Positions 1 to 10,660 of a stretch of DNA of 64,000 nucleotides are shown piece after piece. Where the stretch lies: positions 21,189,308 through 21,253,307 of the forward strand of contig JAQNBH010000010.1 of the NCBI GenBank assembly GCA_028752905.1, read 5' to 3'. Both the position numbers and the translations under genes were made by a program. Origin of the DNA: Cladorhizidae sp. MBARI D1340-BT2 (Eukaryota > Porifera > Demospongiae > Poecilosclerida > Cladorhizidae). Numbering within the stretch: position 1 is the stretch's first letter; each line of letters starts with the position of its first letter. The notes under the pieces were generated by a model that was not told where the DNA came from, did no database searches, and saw only the letters and a program-made list of their open reading frames with translations.

Positions 1-735
1 GTAAGTTTCTTCAGAAGCCTCTTCATTGTCGAGTTAAACCTCTCCACCATACCATCCATTTGGGGGTGGTATGAGTAGGTCGCCTGATCTGATGGATCCC
101 TGTCATCTCATAAAACTGTTTAACGGTCTTTGACACAAAGTTAGTGCCATTGTCAGTTAATATCTCTTGAGGTACCCCTAGTCTCGAGGTCAATTCAATT
201 AAACAGTTAACCACTGTTTCTGCTGTCATATTACGTAGAGGAAAAGCCTCTGGCCACTTGGTCATATAATCCATTATAACAAGGACATATTTATTCCCGG
301 CAGTTGTTCTTTTAAGAGGCCCAAATATGTCCATGGCAATGCGTTGAAAGGGTGCTTCCATACAGGTAGGGGATGCAATGGGGCTCTACCTGCTACTGCT
401 GGTACAGCTCTCTGACACACAGGGCATGTATTCCTACATCTTTAGCAATACCTGGCCAATCCATCCTGGTCCTGATAGCTTCAAGAGTTCTGGCCTGGCC
501 AATATGTCCTGCCACGGGAGAGTTGTGGGCAATTTGTAGAATTCAGATACAGGCAGCCTTGGGAACGATAATGAGCTTTTTCCCATTCTGGTGATAGGGC
601 TGTCTCATCAGTAATTCATTCTCCCAAAAGAAAAGACTGCTTTCCTCTTTAGCTTTTTCTCTGATTTTATTTAGGGTAGGATCTTGTTTTTGTAGTACGC
701 TTAGTTTCTCCGGAGATACTGTCTCCAAAATTGAT
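1..735 (-). pseudogene. Integrase of the Gmr1-like element (zinc-binding domain and DDE core)
   Basis: Minus-strand frames give an N-terminal domain (ORF 728-543, then AHNSPVAGHIGQARTLEAI and a displaced CPVC pair near 425-410, the H2C2 zinc site) and a catalytic core at 361-23. Core motifs: MDIFGPL (first Asp), ILTDNGTNF (second Asp) and, after a +1 frameshift near position 60, GMVERFN (the Glu). A stop follows the KAAC motif near 545. The core therefore keeps all three catalytic residues but in two frames. It would join the cDNA to host DNA. It follows the protease directly, without an RT in between, and runs off the left edge of the window. Confidence 0.75.
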
Positions 736-776
736 TCATCTTCTTCTGAGTTCTGGTCTAGGGTTGTAGTAATACT

Positions 777-1364
777 TTACATGACAACATTTTCTTCTAG
801 CTCATCTTCTAGTTCCACTGGTTGGATAGCTGGGTTGTCATCCTCTTGTTGCTGTTCCTCTTTCTGCCTGAGTTGGCTTTGTTTTTCTGCTTGTGCTCTG
901 GTTGTGATCATCACCACTTCCTCACGTGCCAGTGTTATCTGCTCTCTTTCTTCCTGAACTAGGGTTGACTCTGCTTCAGTGTCCAGCTCCTCTTTCAGAA
1001 ACCTCTGAAAATGAGGAACATCTCGTCCCATTAACATGTCGATTCCGATGTGGGGAGATACCCCTACCGCTAACTCAATGCACTTTTCCTCCACTTGCAG
1101 CTGGATCTTGGCTGCTGGAAACCATGTCTTCTTAGAGCTGGCAGTAGTATAAGGTATCTTCCAATCAAGGAAATCCGATTTTCCAATGCATCTGGGGTGG
1201 ACAATTGATTTTAAGCAGCCTGTATCTAGAAAGGCAAGAATGGATCTATCATTGACCTTCACCCTACGGGTCCATTTAGGCAAAGTCTTACTTCCATCAG
1301 GGGTGCTTGTGAGGTGAACCTTTTCAAGTTTCACTCTACAATCCCTTCTTAGTTGGCCCTTCAT
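777..1364 (-). pseudogene. Retroviral-type aspartic protease of the Gmr1-like element
   Basis: A 195-codon open stretch. It starts in a zinc-knuckle relic (the bases just upstream encode a CGMKG-like stub), then shows the protease active-site motif LAFLDTGCLKSIVHP around residues 43-57, with the catalytic D-T-G, and a second conserved block IGIDMLMGRDV near residues 106-116, equivalent to the ILGxD strand of retropepsins. The last 70 residues are acidic and glutamine-rich (linker). In an intact element this enzyme would cut the Gag-Pol polyprotein. The chosen Met is only the first in frame; the real product would be part of a polyprotein. The stretch is short and followed by a stop, so it is not functional alone. 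Confidence 0.7.
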
Positions 1365-1915
1365 GCCACAACGAAAACACTCGATCTGGCTTAAATCTCG
1401 GGGAGGGAGTCTGCTAGAATCTCCACTTGTTGGTGGGGATCGGTTTACTTCTAGTCGTCTTGAATTTGGTACTCGTACGCGAGTAGCTCTGAGCTCTCTC
1501 TTGGTCTCAATTTGTTTGTTCTATCAGATTGTCTGGGTACATCTGGTTCTCTCCTTTGATTTCCTAGATGCCTCACAATTGCCTCACTCAGCTCCTCGTA
1601 GGTGCTAGAATCTAAATTTCTCATTTGTATCTCCAGCCACCGCGGTAGTTTTTCCAGGGTTACTTCCATCAGCATCAAAGTCTCAGCCCCTTTTTTGGAT
1701 GAATTGATCCATTGATGGAAATTTTGTTGATGCCCCCTTAACCAGGCATCAGGGTTGCCTCCATCAAAAGTCTTCTCTTTCTGTACGTTTCTGTAGTAGC
1801 TTGGTACGTTGCTAGTAGAGTGCTTTTAATGATCTGATAGTCATTCTGTGCTGTTGAGCTTAGGGTTGATATAGCCGTCATCCCTGCTCCGGATAAATAA
1901 CAGCCATTGAGGATG
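1365..1915 (-). pseudogene. gag (capsid C-terminal, SCAN-like) of the Gmr1-like element
   Basis: Minus-strand translation shows a stretch beginning with GMTAISTLSS near 1890, then TTETYRK near 1810, then a tryptophan-rich segment (DAWLRG, FHQWINSS) and a helix-rich part with EKLPRWLEIQMRNLDSSTYE near 1660-1600. Leucine-rich helices ending in a P-x-x-W pattern resemble the capsid C-terminal fold from which vertebrate SCAN domains derive (established for Gmr1-like Gag). A frameshift lies near 1795 and the reading frame closes at 1451. The same opening block recurs in the short gag at 57998-58249, so the two elements are relatives. The N-terminal part is missing. Role in an intact element: particle assembly in the cytoplasm. 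Confidence 0.6.
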
Positions 1916-1997
1916 AAGATAAAAGAAATTATTGCTAGCTATTTAGCTTGAAGCCTGTACACTTATATATAATTATATACCAATCTCATTTATTCAG

Positions 1998-4476
1998 ATT
2001 CTAGTGAACCTCAGTCTGATCTGGATCATTCTGAAATCAGTACCACTCTGGAAACCTCTCACGAAGATGAAGTTCCTGTACTTAATGAAGGCTCAAGTGG
2101 AAGTGACAAAAGACCAGAATCGTATGATATTGTTAATTTATTATCTCCCAATAGGTGATGCTGCTTGTTTAATAAACGAGCTTTCCCATGGTGCTAGATA
2201 CTCTTTCTTATGTCACCACGATGTACCATTGCCTAGTGTCCTTCCTGGCACCTTATCACATGGCTATCACCAAGAGTTTAATGTATCGTGGCTCAGTAAA
2301 TATCCTTGGCTAGTCTACAATTCTAAGGTAGATGGTATCTTTTGTGCACCTTGTGCTCTGTTTCTTCCATTCTAGCTAATGTAAAGATAAAGGTTATCTG
2401 GTAATTAAGCCTTTTTCTAACTGGATCAAGATGATTTGCACTTTGAGTAATCATGCTAAGCTTCAATACCATCACGATTGTTTGCAGCAAGTAGATGCAT
2501 TTAAATGTACAATTGAAAATCCAGCATCACGAGTAGATGTAATGACAAGCACTGCTGTTCTAAAGAAAATAAGTGAAAACAGGCAATACTGAGACAAATT
2601 GTACAAGCAATTGTTTTCTTATGCAAACAGGGTATTGTATTTCGTGGAAAGTTAGAGGATGTTCCAAAATCCTGGCAAATTTTTAGCACTGCTAAAATCT
2701 TTTGCTGAGACCGACAACATTTTATATGAGCACATCTTTATTGTACCAAGGCAAAGAATGCAACACACTTATCACCAAGGACTCAAAATGAAATTATTAA
2801 TATTATAGGCTATGATATGATTCTTGCCAAAACAATATCTGAGATATAAAAGAAGCAAAATATTTTTCCGTTCTAGCTGATGAGGTTTCATGTCACAATG
2901 TAGAGTATTTGCCCATATGCCTTCATTTTGTTGATGGCCATGGTGACCTTCGAGAAGAGTTTGTTTCATTTGTAAAACTTTAGAGAGTCCGAGCAGCTGA
3001 TATAGCAAATGCCATTATACAGACCTTGGAGGGGCTTGGCTTATCACTGAGTGAATTGCGAGGGCAAGGGTATGATGGGGCCTCAACGATGGAGAGATAG
3101 CTGGTGTGCAGGCATTACTTCGAGAGAAGCAGCCCAAGGCTCTACGCCCATTGTGCAAGTCATTCCATTAATCTGGCTATCTTAAGTTCCTTTTCTGTTC
3201 CGCCTATAAGGAACTGTGTAGATCAGATAAAAGGTTTCACATTATGGATTAAGTATTCAGCTAAAAGAGAGGGCCTCCTTAAAGCAATCATTCAGAAGAG
3301 GTCTCAGATTGGTGCAAAGCAGTCTTCAATAATCAACTTTTGAATTACACAATGGGTAGAGAAAATCAATGGCTGGGAGCGTTTCTGTCTATATTATCCT
3401 TTTCTAATTGAGATAGTTCTAGTGAATTTCTGAACTTTAATGATGGTTGGACTGTTGATGATAAGAAAAATGCTCTTGCATACATGAAAATGTTGGAGTC
3501 CTTTGCATTTTTGTATTCCCTAGTCACTCCCTTTAGGTCTCTTTTTATATTAAAGAAGCTGTTGTCAAATTACAAGGAAAGTGCCAAGACCTTATATCTG
3601 GAGTGACAATAGTACAAGACTGTTGCAATGAATTGAGAGCAGATGTTGATAATTTTTCACAGCGTATCCTTCGGCAGAGTTCTAGATTGGTAGTTCAGTC
3701 CAATATCACTATTTCGATGCCATGCACAACTCAGCTACAGCAGCATCATCTGAATACACAAACTAATACAGTTGAGGATTACTTTAAATGAGCTGACCTG
3801 TAGTCATCCCTTTTCTTGACCACATTATTACATCAAGATTTACCAAGCACCAAAACCAGGTAACTTCATTGCTATACCTCTTGCCAAGCCATATCACTAC
3901 TTCGTCCTTTGTTAATATTGAACCTGCTGTTACTTTCTATTCTGAAAATCTACCAAATGTGAGTACACTTGATGAAGAGTTACATCGCTGGAAGTTAAGG
4001 TGGCTACACATTTTACCAAATGAGCGTCATCAAACTCTGAGTGATTTGCTTAAACTCTGCTGTCTCAAAACCCTTCCAAATGTTTATACCCTTTTGAAGC
4101 TTTTTGCTACACTCCCACTCAGCTTGTGAACGATCTGCTTCCGCATTTCGACGTTTAAACAACTACTTGAGATCCACAAAGACTCAGTCCCTTAGGATTA
4201 ATTATGGAATGGATAATAATTATCGATACAGTTTGCAAACTTTACATAGAACAACATCCATGCAGAATTCAATGTGCTAGCTTATTATTTCAGTAATTTT
4301 GTATATATTTTTTAAGGTTGCTAAAAAAAAATCATCTCTGTATATATTTTTGGAGTTTCCGCGATTTGTGCTGGATAGGGCATATATATTTCCCTCTTGC
4401 CTCACCATGGCTTTTGGCTACATGATCTACATCCGACATATAATCCCCCCTTTTCAAAAGTCAGCGTATGCCCCTG
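1998..4476 (+). pseudogene. hAT-family transposase (DUF4371/ZMYM1-like), heavily decayed copy 1
   Basis: Frames on the plus strand, broken by many shifts and stops, follow the DUF4371/hAT layout: an acidic Ser/Glu N-terminus (from 1998, just after a TTTATTCAG splice-acceptor-like string), a TTF-type zinc finger (SWLSKYPWLVYNS then CAPCALF, 2280-2375), the RNase H-like core with VLADEVSCHN near 2875, LRGQGYDGAST near 3060 and HCASHSINLA near 3150, and a C-terminal part ending ATLPLSL at 4126 followed by CERSAS-like dimerisation sequence. The same family lies at 6563-8348 on the other strand. A terminal sequence ending CGTATGCCCCTG at 4476 matches hAT-type ends (CAGGGGC reading inward). No 5' terminal repeat could be found. 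Confidence 0.75.
4445..4476 (+). repeat. 3' terminal inverted repeat of hAT copy 1
   Basis: Reading inward on the minus strand from 4476, the sequence starts CAGGGGCATACGCTGAC and continues TTTTGAAAAGGGG. The end of hAT copy 2 at 6563 starts CAGGCCCGTACACAGAC and also continues TTTTGAAAAGGGG. The shared CAGGNNC start and the identical 13-base inner block identify both as the same terminal repeat. Confidence 0.7.
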
Positions 4477-4593
4477 GACTTGCTATTATATCTAGTGTAT
4501 AAAGTTTGATGGTACTGAAATAAACAACAAACAGTGTACAAAAGTTAAAAAGGGAATAAAAACGGTTATGAAGTGAACTGTATACAAGCAAGT
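4477..4593. other. Short spacer downstream of the DUF7869 tail
   Basis: A+T-rich sequence between the end of hAT copy 1 and the stop codon of the split DUF7869-type gene. It would be 3' untranslated sequence of the latter. No motif recognised. Confidence 0.4.
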
Positions 4594-4848
4594 TTAATTG
4601 TTCTTTTTTAGTGATCTGCTGTTATGTCGTGCTTGTTTGCAGATAGTGCAGCAGATATGCCTCTTCTTCGCCAGTGGTGGGACACTTATATCGTTGGTGT
4701 CTAGAGTTGGAGAGAGTGGTGTAGGAGTATCAGCTCTACTGGTGGACCTTGGTTCATCAGGCAGAGGGCAAGTGATGTCCTTGGCTTGGTCTGGAGAAAA
4801 CGGCATGATCTGATTGTACAGATACCATCGCCGCTCATTGGACAACGA
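4594..4848 (-). pseudogene. C-terminal tail of a DUF7869-type transposase-like gene (split by a satellite block)
   Basis: The frame reads SLSNERRWYLYNQIMPF from 4848, then a Pro/Ser/Thr-rich linker and a degenerate zinc knuckle (CTICKQARHNSRS; the usual Gly before His and the last Cys are lost), ending with a TAA at 4594. In the DUF7869-type proteins I know, this W-Y-L-Y-x-Q-I block directly follows the segment that ends VVPK. Exactly that segment is found at 13739 on the same strand. The first sense codon here (TCG) is in phase with the last codon of the head (AAA). I conclude the two pieces were one gene before 4849-13738 was inserted. Confidence 0.75.
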
Positions 4849-5310
4849 TTATCTATGTAACCTTTAGCTGTACACACCACATATCTATGTAACCTTTAGC
4901 CACATATCTATGTAACATTTAGCTGTACACACCAAATCTATGTAACCTTTAGCATACATACCACATATCTATGTAACATTTAGCACATATCTATGTAACC
5001 TTTAGCATATACACCACATATCTGTGTAACCTTTAGCATATACACAACATATCTATGTAAACTTTAACTACAAACATGACATATTTATGTAACCTTTAGC
5101 AAAATATACCACATATCTATGTAACCTTTAGCTATACACAACACATGTATATGTAACCTTTAGCTGTACAAACACTACATATCTATGTAATCTTTAGCTG
5201 TACACACCACATATCTATGTTACCTTTAGCATACACACTACATATCTAGCTATACACACCACATATCTATGTACATTAGCTATACACACCACATATCCAT
5301 GTAACAATTG
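4849..5310. repeat. ~32-bp minisatellite, array A1
   Basis: About 15 monomers. Each begins CCACATATCTATGTAACC and continues TTTAGCTGTACACA, with many monomers shortened to 20-30 bp by loss of the GTACACA part. The array borders the broken DUF7869 tail on the left and a CACACAGAGAGGGAGAGA spacer on the right. Confidence 0.9.
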
Positions 5311-5364
5311 TAATATTTATATTACACACACACAGAGAGGGAGAGATTGTAGATGTTGCTGTGA

Positions 5365-6100
5365 TTAACCCTAGTCATTGTCTAAGTCCTAACCCTAGTC
5401 CTTGTCTAAGCCCTGACCCTAGTCATTGTCCAAGCCATAACCCTAGTAATTGTCCAAGCTATAATGCTAGTCCTTATCCAAGTCCTAACCCTAGTCATTG
5501 TCTAAGCCAAAACCCTAGACATTGTCCAAACCCTATTATTCAAGCTGTAACCATTGTCTCATTGTCCAAACCGTAACCCTAGTCATTGTCCAAGCCTTAG
5601 ACAAGTGCTTGTCCAAGCACTAACTCTAGTCATGGACAACGCCTTAATGCTAGTCCTTGTCAAAGCCCTTACCCTAGTCATGGTCCAAGCCCTGTTGCTA
5701 GTCCTTGTCCAAGCCCTAACTATATGATTATACAAGCCATAACCCTAGTCATTGTACAAATCCGAACCATAGCCATTGTCCAATCCTAAACCCTAGTCAT
5801 TGACCAGGCCTTAATCAGAGTCATTGTCCAAGCTCTAACCCTAGTCATGGTCCAGTCATCACCCAACCCCTAACTCAAGTCATTGCCCAAGCCCTAATCC
5901 TAGTAATTGTCTAAGCACTAACCCTAGTAATTGTCCAAGCCCTAATCCTAGTAATTTTCCAAGCCCTAACACTAGTCATGGTCCAGTCATGGTCCAAGCC
6001 CTAACTCAAGTCATTGCCCAAGCCCTGACTCTAGTATTTGTACAAGCCCTAATCCTAGTCATTTTCCAAGCCCTAACACTAGTTGTGGTGCAATTCCTAA
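5365..6100. repeat. 24-bp minisatellite, array B1
   Basis: Roughly 30 diverged monomers with the halves CCCTAGTCATTG and TCCAAGCCCTAA. Because 24 is a multiple of three and stops are rare, long translations (N-P-S-H-C-P-S-P repeats in one frame, V-I-V-Q-A-L-T-L in another) are open by accident; several frames are open at once, which argues against coding. Confidence 0.9.
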
Positions 6101-6460
6101 TAATAAACAACATTAAACATAATTATGATAACAATAAAAGATATTTAAAAATGCTACTATTTTTAATATTATTTATTTTTATTCTTGTTCTACAACTGTT
6201 GGAAGCTACCTACAGCTTTATCGTTCACTACGTGAATTAACTAATAATTATTAAATGATCTACAGTTGTAGGAAGCTACCTATAGCTTTCACTGTATAAA
6301 AACTAATTATATACTGTCCCTCTGGTTTTAAGAATATGGATATATCTAGTGGAATATTCTGCCTACTACTATTATATATGTTATTTGTAGATATACCATC
6401 TCTGCTGATAGAGATCTATACAAGGAAAAGATTAAGCAAGCTTTAGCTTGTCTATATACC
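6101..6460. repeat. Conserved A+T-rich core of composite unit 1
   Basis: Contains two related ~32-bp blocks with TTGGAAGCTACCTACAGC and TAGGAAGCTACCTATAGC, a block CTACTATTATATATG, and a terminal hairpin CAAGCTTTAGCTTG at about 6437-6450 just before the ~32-bp array restarts. The same order is found at 11546-12004 and 13021-13360, so this is a shared unit, not random A+T-rich filler. Confidence 0.75.
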
Positions 6461-6562
6461 CACCACATATCTATGTAACCTTTAGCATACACACCACATA
6501 ATTATTTATGTAACCTTTAGCTGTACACACCACATGTCTATGTAACCTTTAGCTGTACACAC
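6461..6562. repeat. ~32-bp minisatellite, array A1', interrupted by hAT copy 2
   Basis: Three monomers of the CCACATATCTATG family. The array stops at TGTACACAC, immediately followed by the CAGG terminus of hAT copy 2, and the same array type resumes at 10827 after the gypsy fragment. Confidence 0.85.
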
Positions 6563-8348
6563 CAGGCCCGTACACAGACTTTTGAAAAGGGGAGTGCACA
6601 ATTTGATATGTGATTCAAGAAATCGTGTTGCAGGGGTCTAGGGGTATGTTCCCCAGGCCTGTATTTTAGGTGCTCTGAGAGTCAATTTGGTCCTAAAATA
6701 ATTAATCATTACCACAAAAAAACAATATCACAATATCACTCAAATGGTAAATAATATCATCATGTCACTCAAATAGCAAGTTAGCCTTCTGTAATTTTCG
6801 AGGGTGCTTCTGCAGAAAAAACTTGCAAATGTTATCTATACTTATCGTGGTTTCATAGTTCATATGTATTAATGCTAAGTCAGTTAAACGTTCTACTGTC
6901 TGTGTACACCTTAAATAATTGTGTAGTCGTCGGAGAGCTGATGCCGATCTTTCTCATGAACAAGAGCTCAAAGGGATGGTAGCAAAGATCTTCAATAATA
7001 TACAGATATTTGGAAGAGATTGAGGACACTGCTTTAGAGAATCACTTAAAGTTTCAGGACGATCTTTTTCTGCAACAAGCAACCACTTTGACTTCCACCG
7101 AGAGAGTTCTTCATCGATTATATTTGGATTGGGAAGGTCATCAGAGTAGAAATCTATTGCCTCTTTAATATCACTGAAAGAAGAATTAGCATTGATGTTT
7201 GCAGGTAAAAGCCGTTGAAGGGAAGCTGCTCGCTTACTGTGAGCTGTAAATCTCGAACAAATATCAGTTATTAGATGGTCAAGGAATGGAATTGCAATTG
7301 CTATCTTGAAATACTCTTCAACTGATGTAAATTGTGGGTTTGAACGATGTTGCTGCCGTTGACTTATACGAGGCATTGATACAGATATGCCAGATTGTTC
7401 TGCAATTCCACTGCTGTGATCAAAAATACGCTTGGAATAGCTGTCAATATCTTCCCTCACTGTCTTCAACTCCTCACAGCATTGCATGACTGTGGATACA
7501 CCAGAAACTATATCTTGTTTCCCCCCCTGAATTTTAACAACTGCTTCTTTCAGGTAAATTAAGGAACGATAGATCGTTATCATTGAGTAAAGAAACTCAA
7601 AAGATTCCAAGGTTTTCATATGGGCAAGTGCATTCTTTTTATCTTCTGGTGACCACCGATCATTAAACAGAGGAAAATCAATGTCCCCATAAAGCATCAC
7701 TTCACATACATGGATTAAGAATGGATGAGCTAAGGAGAAGCGCTCCCAACCATCTATGTTCTCAACCCATCTGGTTATGCAGACATTCAGAAGAGGGGCT
7801 CGACTTGACCTGTGTGTGTTTCGTACCACAATTGCTTTTAACAGCCCTTCTCTTTTGGGAGAATGCTTCATCCAAAGGACGAGACTCTTAATTTGATCTA
7901 TACAATTTCTGATGGGTGGAACAGAGAAAGAACTCACAGTAGCCAGATTGAGTGAATGACTGGCACAGTGAGTGTAAAGTGCTTTGGGTTGCTTTTCGAG
8001 TATTCTAGCTTGAACACCAGCTTTTGTTCCACTCATTGTAGATGCACCATCATAACCCTGGCCACGCAAATTACTCAAAGACAACCCAAGATTGTCCAAG
8101 GATGTTATGATTGCATCAGCAATGTCAACTGCCCTAACCCTCTCTAATTTTACAAATGCAATAAATTCTTCACGAATATTACATTCACTATCAACGAACC
8201 GCAAACAAATGGGCAAATGCTTAATATTGTGACAACTCACTTCATCTGCTAGCACAGAGAAAAATTGGGCAGTCTTCACCTCAGCAACAATACCAGATAG
8301 AATCATATCAAAGCCAATAACATTAATAATGTCGTTCTGCGATCTTGA
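6563..8348 (-). pseudogene. hAT-family transposase (DUF4371/ZMYM1-like), copy 2, nearly open
   Basis: A 471-codon open frame (8369-6954; homology starts near 8348) shows the hAT core in order: VLADEVSCHN (first catalytic Asp), LRGQGYDGASTMSG (second Asp), THCASHSLNLA, then the insertion region and the C-terminal LLKIFATIPLSSCS. The stop at 6954 is a single TGA standing where family members have the Cys of the C-S-C-E-R-S dimerisation motif; after it the same frame runs on (ERSASALRRLHNYLR) to a second stop at 6775. So one nonsense change truncates the hAT dimerisation domain. The N-terminus with the TTF zinc finger is missing: homology ends at about 8348 where an oppositely oriented gypsy begins. 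The 3' terminus CAGGCCCGTA lies at 6563. Better preserved than copy 1. Confidence 0.85.
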
Positions 8349-9262
8349 AGACTGCTGTGATAACACCATTTGGCCTTTTTGAATTCCTTAGGATGCCATT
8401 CGGCCTCAAGAATGCAGCACAAGCTTTTCAGAGGCTCATGGACCACATTTGTCGTGGTCTCGAGGAATTCCTTTTTGTGTATTTAGACGATATCCTCATT
8501 GCCAGCTCCAATCCCAGAGAACACCGCCATCACCTACGTCTACTCTTTAATAGACTGGCCGAACATGGTCTAATTGTCAATGTAGCCAAGTGCACGTTTG
8601 GTGTCGATACAATCGATTTTCTCGGTCACAGAGTCACATTGCAGGATGTTGAGCCATTACCCGAGCGAATAGATGCCATTCGTCGGTTTCCACAACCCGT
8701 GATGCCAAGGCCTTAACCCAGTTCTTAGGTTATGATAGATTCGTCCCCCATGCTGCCACCCTCATGGGCCCGCTACATAGCATGTCTCATGTTAAAGGGC
8801 GAGACTTTCAGTGGACGGTGCAACTTCAGTCAGCCTTCGACTCAACAAAGCATGCTTTGGCTTCTGCGACCCTACTTGTGCACCCCAGCAGCACGGCCAC
8901 CATGTGCCTCACTGTGGATGCATCCGACTTAGCAGTAGGGGGTGTCCTGGAGCAGTTCCTTGATAATAGCTGGAAGCCACTCGCTTTCTTTTCTCGGAAG
9001 CTGGACAAGGCACAGAAAAATTATAGCAACTTTGACCGTGAACTTTTGGCAATGTACGCTGCAGTTAAACATTTTAGATACTTCATTGAGGGTCGCCGAT
9101 TTCATATCTAGACTGACCACAAGTCCCTGACATTTACCTTTGCCAGCAGCTCGGAACACTGGACCACACGACAACAACGACAACAACGGCACCTAGCTGA
9201 GTATACCACAGATGTGCGACATGTTCCTGGCCGAGATAATCAGTCGCAGATGCCCTCTCCTG
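8349..9262 (+). pseudogene. Reverse transcriptase and RNase H of gypsy fragment B
   Basis: The RT palm is read in one frame to 8716 with [17 protein letters not shown] and the catalytic Y-L-D-D-I at about 8479-8493. A frameshift near 8710 moves the thumb to another frame (FVPHAATLMGPLHS). RNase H follows from 8764: LTVDASDLAVGG carries its first Asp, NFDRELLA the Glu, and TDHKSLTF the next Asp, just past a stop (TAG at 9109). The frame is lost again after 9200. In a live element these domains copy RNA into cDNA and remove the RNA strand. Confidence 0.85.
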
Positions 9263-9389
9263 TGTGGATCTCGACACCAATACAACATGCATGACAGTCG
9301 GTTGCCCGGACATTGACTTTCTGGGCATGGCTCCGGCACAGCAAGAAGATACTGAGGTACTGCTTACCGGACTGCCATCACCTGATTAG

Positions 9390-10601
9390 TCTTAAATGAC
9401 CTACCAATTCCAGGTTCAAACGTCACTCTACTCTGCGACACCTCCCCCAGGTTCCACGACCGATTGTCCCCCTCGCATGGCGACGAATTATTTTTGATGC
9501 AATCCATAACCTGGGACACCCTGGCATTAAGACAATGAGGAACATGATAACAGCACATTTTGTGTGGCATGGTGTTAACAAAGAAGTGAGCATCTGGGCC
9601 AGAATGTGTGTGTCATGCCAAAAAGCAAATGTTCAGCGGCATGGGACCATTCCACTACAGCATGGAACACTTCCAGATCGTCGCTTCCAACGAATTTACG
9701 TCGATATTGTGGAACCACTGCCCATTTTTCAAGGTAAAACTTACCTATTCATTATCATTGATCATTACACATGGTGGCAGAAGCTATACCAATGGCTGAT
9801 GCTACAGCCACTTCAAGTGCCCGTACCCTTCTCTTTAAGCGCATTGCATGATTTGGAGTACCAGCAGACATTACCTCCGACAGGAGGCCACAATTCACCT
9901 CAACCCTTTGGACGGCCCTGAACACATTACTGGGGATGCATCACCATCGCACGACTGCTTAACCATCCGCAAGCAAATGGAATTGTGGAACACTTTCACA
10001 GGAAGTTAAAATCAGCACTCAAAGCCCGGCTGACTGGGCCTGCATGGATGGATGAGCTTCCATTGGTCCTACTCGGTCTCCGTGCAGTTTCCAAGGAAGC
10101 CATAGGATCCTCACCATCTGAACTGGTCTTTGGAACAACCATTCGCCTTCCTGGAGAGTTCTTCGTTGCAATGTCAGGTATTCAGCCAGAAGCGTCCGAT
10201 TTCCTACGTATGACCATGGCTGGACTGAGACCAAGACAGCACATCATCACCAAGGCATCACATACATGCCAAAGGACTTGCAGAGCTGCACCTTTGTGTT
10301 TGTCCACCACGATGCACATCGCACACCTCTACAGTGCACCTATGATGGACCATTTCGAGTAATTGAGATGTCAGCCAAGTATTTCACATTAGATCTCAAT
10401 GGCAGATGGGACACAGTATCAGTTGATCGCCTTAAACTTGCGTTCTTGGATGCTGATTTCGGCATTCACGAGTTGCCCACATCACAGCAAACTGATCGGA
10501 CACCAGTTCAGCTACCTCAGGAGCAACCAAAAATCCCTCAGGTGGTTAATGACCACACCCACCACCCACTACGCATTGAGGCCCGAAGTAGAAAGGGCTG
10601 A
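9390..10601 (+). pseudogene. Integrase and C-terminal GPF-type domain of gypsy fragment B
   Basis: Pieces in order: the zinc domain (HNLGHPGIKTM near 9505, then CVSCQ at 9610-9624), the core with IYVDIVEPLP (first Asp, near 9700), a scrambled middle where the second Asp should be, NGIVEHFHRKL (catalytic Glu, near 9985), WMDELPLVLLGLRAV, and a C-terminal module with TYDGPFRVIE and DTVSVDRLK ending with a stop at 10599. At least four frame changes. Matches the order in the intact element at 20028-24086. Confidence 0.8.
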
Positions 10602-10647
10602 CTACCCCGACTTCCAGCAAAGCTGCACGCTACCGTGGCTTGAGCCG

Positions 10648-10660
10648 CTGGGGGGAGCTC
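10648..10660 (+). promoter_or_regulatory. Polypurine tract of gypsy fragment B
   Basis: The string CTGGGGGGAGCTC lies immediately before the TGTGG start of the LTR. Its position next to the 3' LTR is the expected site for plus-strand priming. Confidence 0.6.

Larger units (their letters stand above)
1..1915 (-). mobile_element. Gmr1-like Ty3/Gypsy retrotransposon remnant (gag-PR-INT, left end outside window)
   Basis: Read on the minus strand, the segment gives a capsid-type gag (about 1915-1380), a zinc-knuckle relic, an aspartic protease (about 1364-1000), an acidic linker, and directly afterwards an integrase (about 735 to 1). No reverse transcriptase lies between protease and integrase. 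That order is the hallmark of the Gmr1-like branch of Ty3/Gypsy, in which integrase precedes RT; the RT/RNase H part would be left of position 1. The coding frames carry several frameshifts and stops, so this copy is dead. No LTR, primer-binding site or target duplication is visible; the 5' side stops near 1915, where an unrelated hAT begins. Confidence 0.75.

Noticed and set aside
4849..5310. Regular ~32-bp repeats as a possible CRISPR array
   Set aside because: Monomers are directly adjacent without unique spacers, the genome is eukaryotic, and there are no cas genes.
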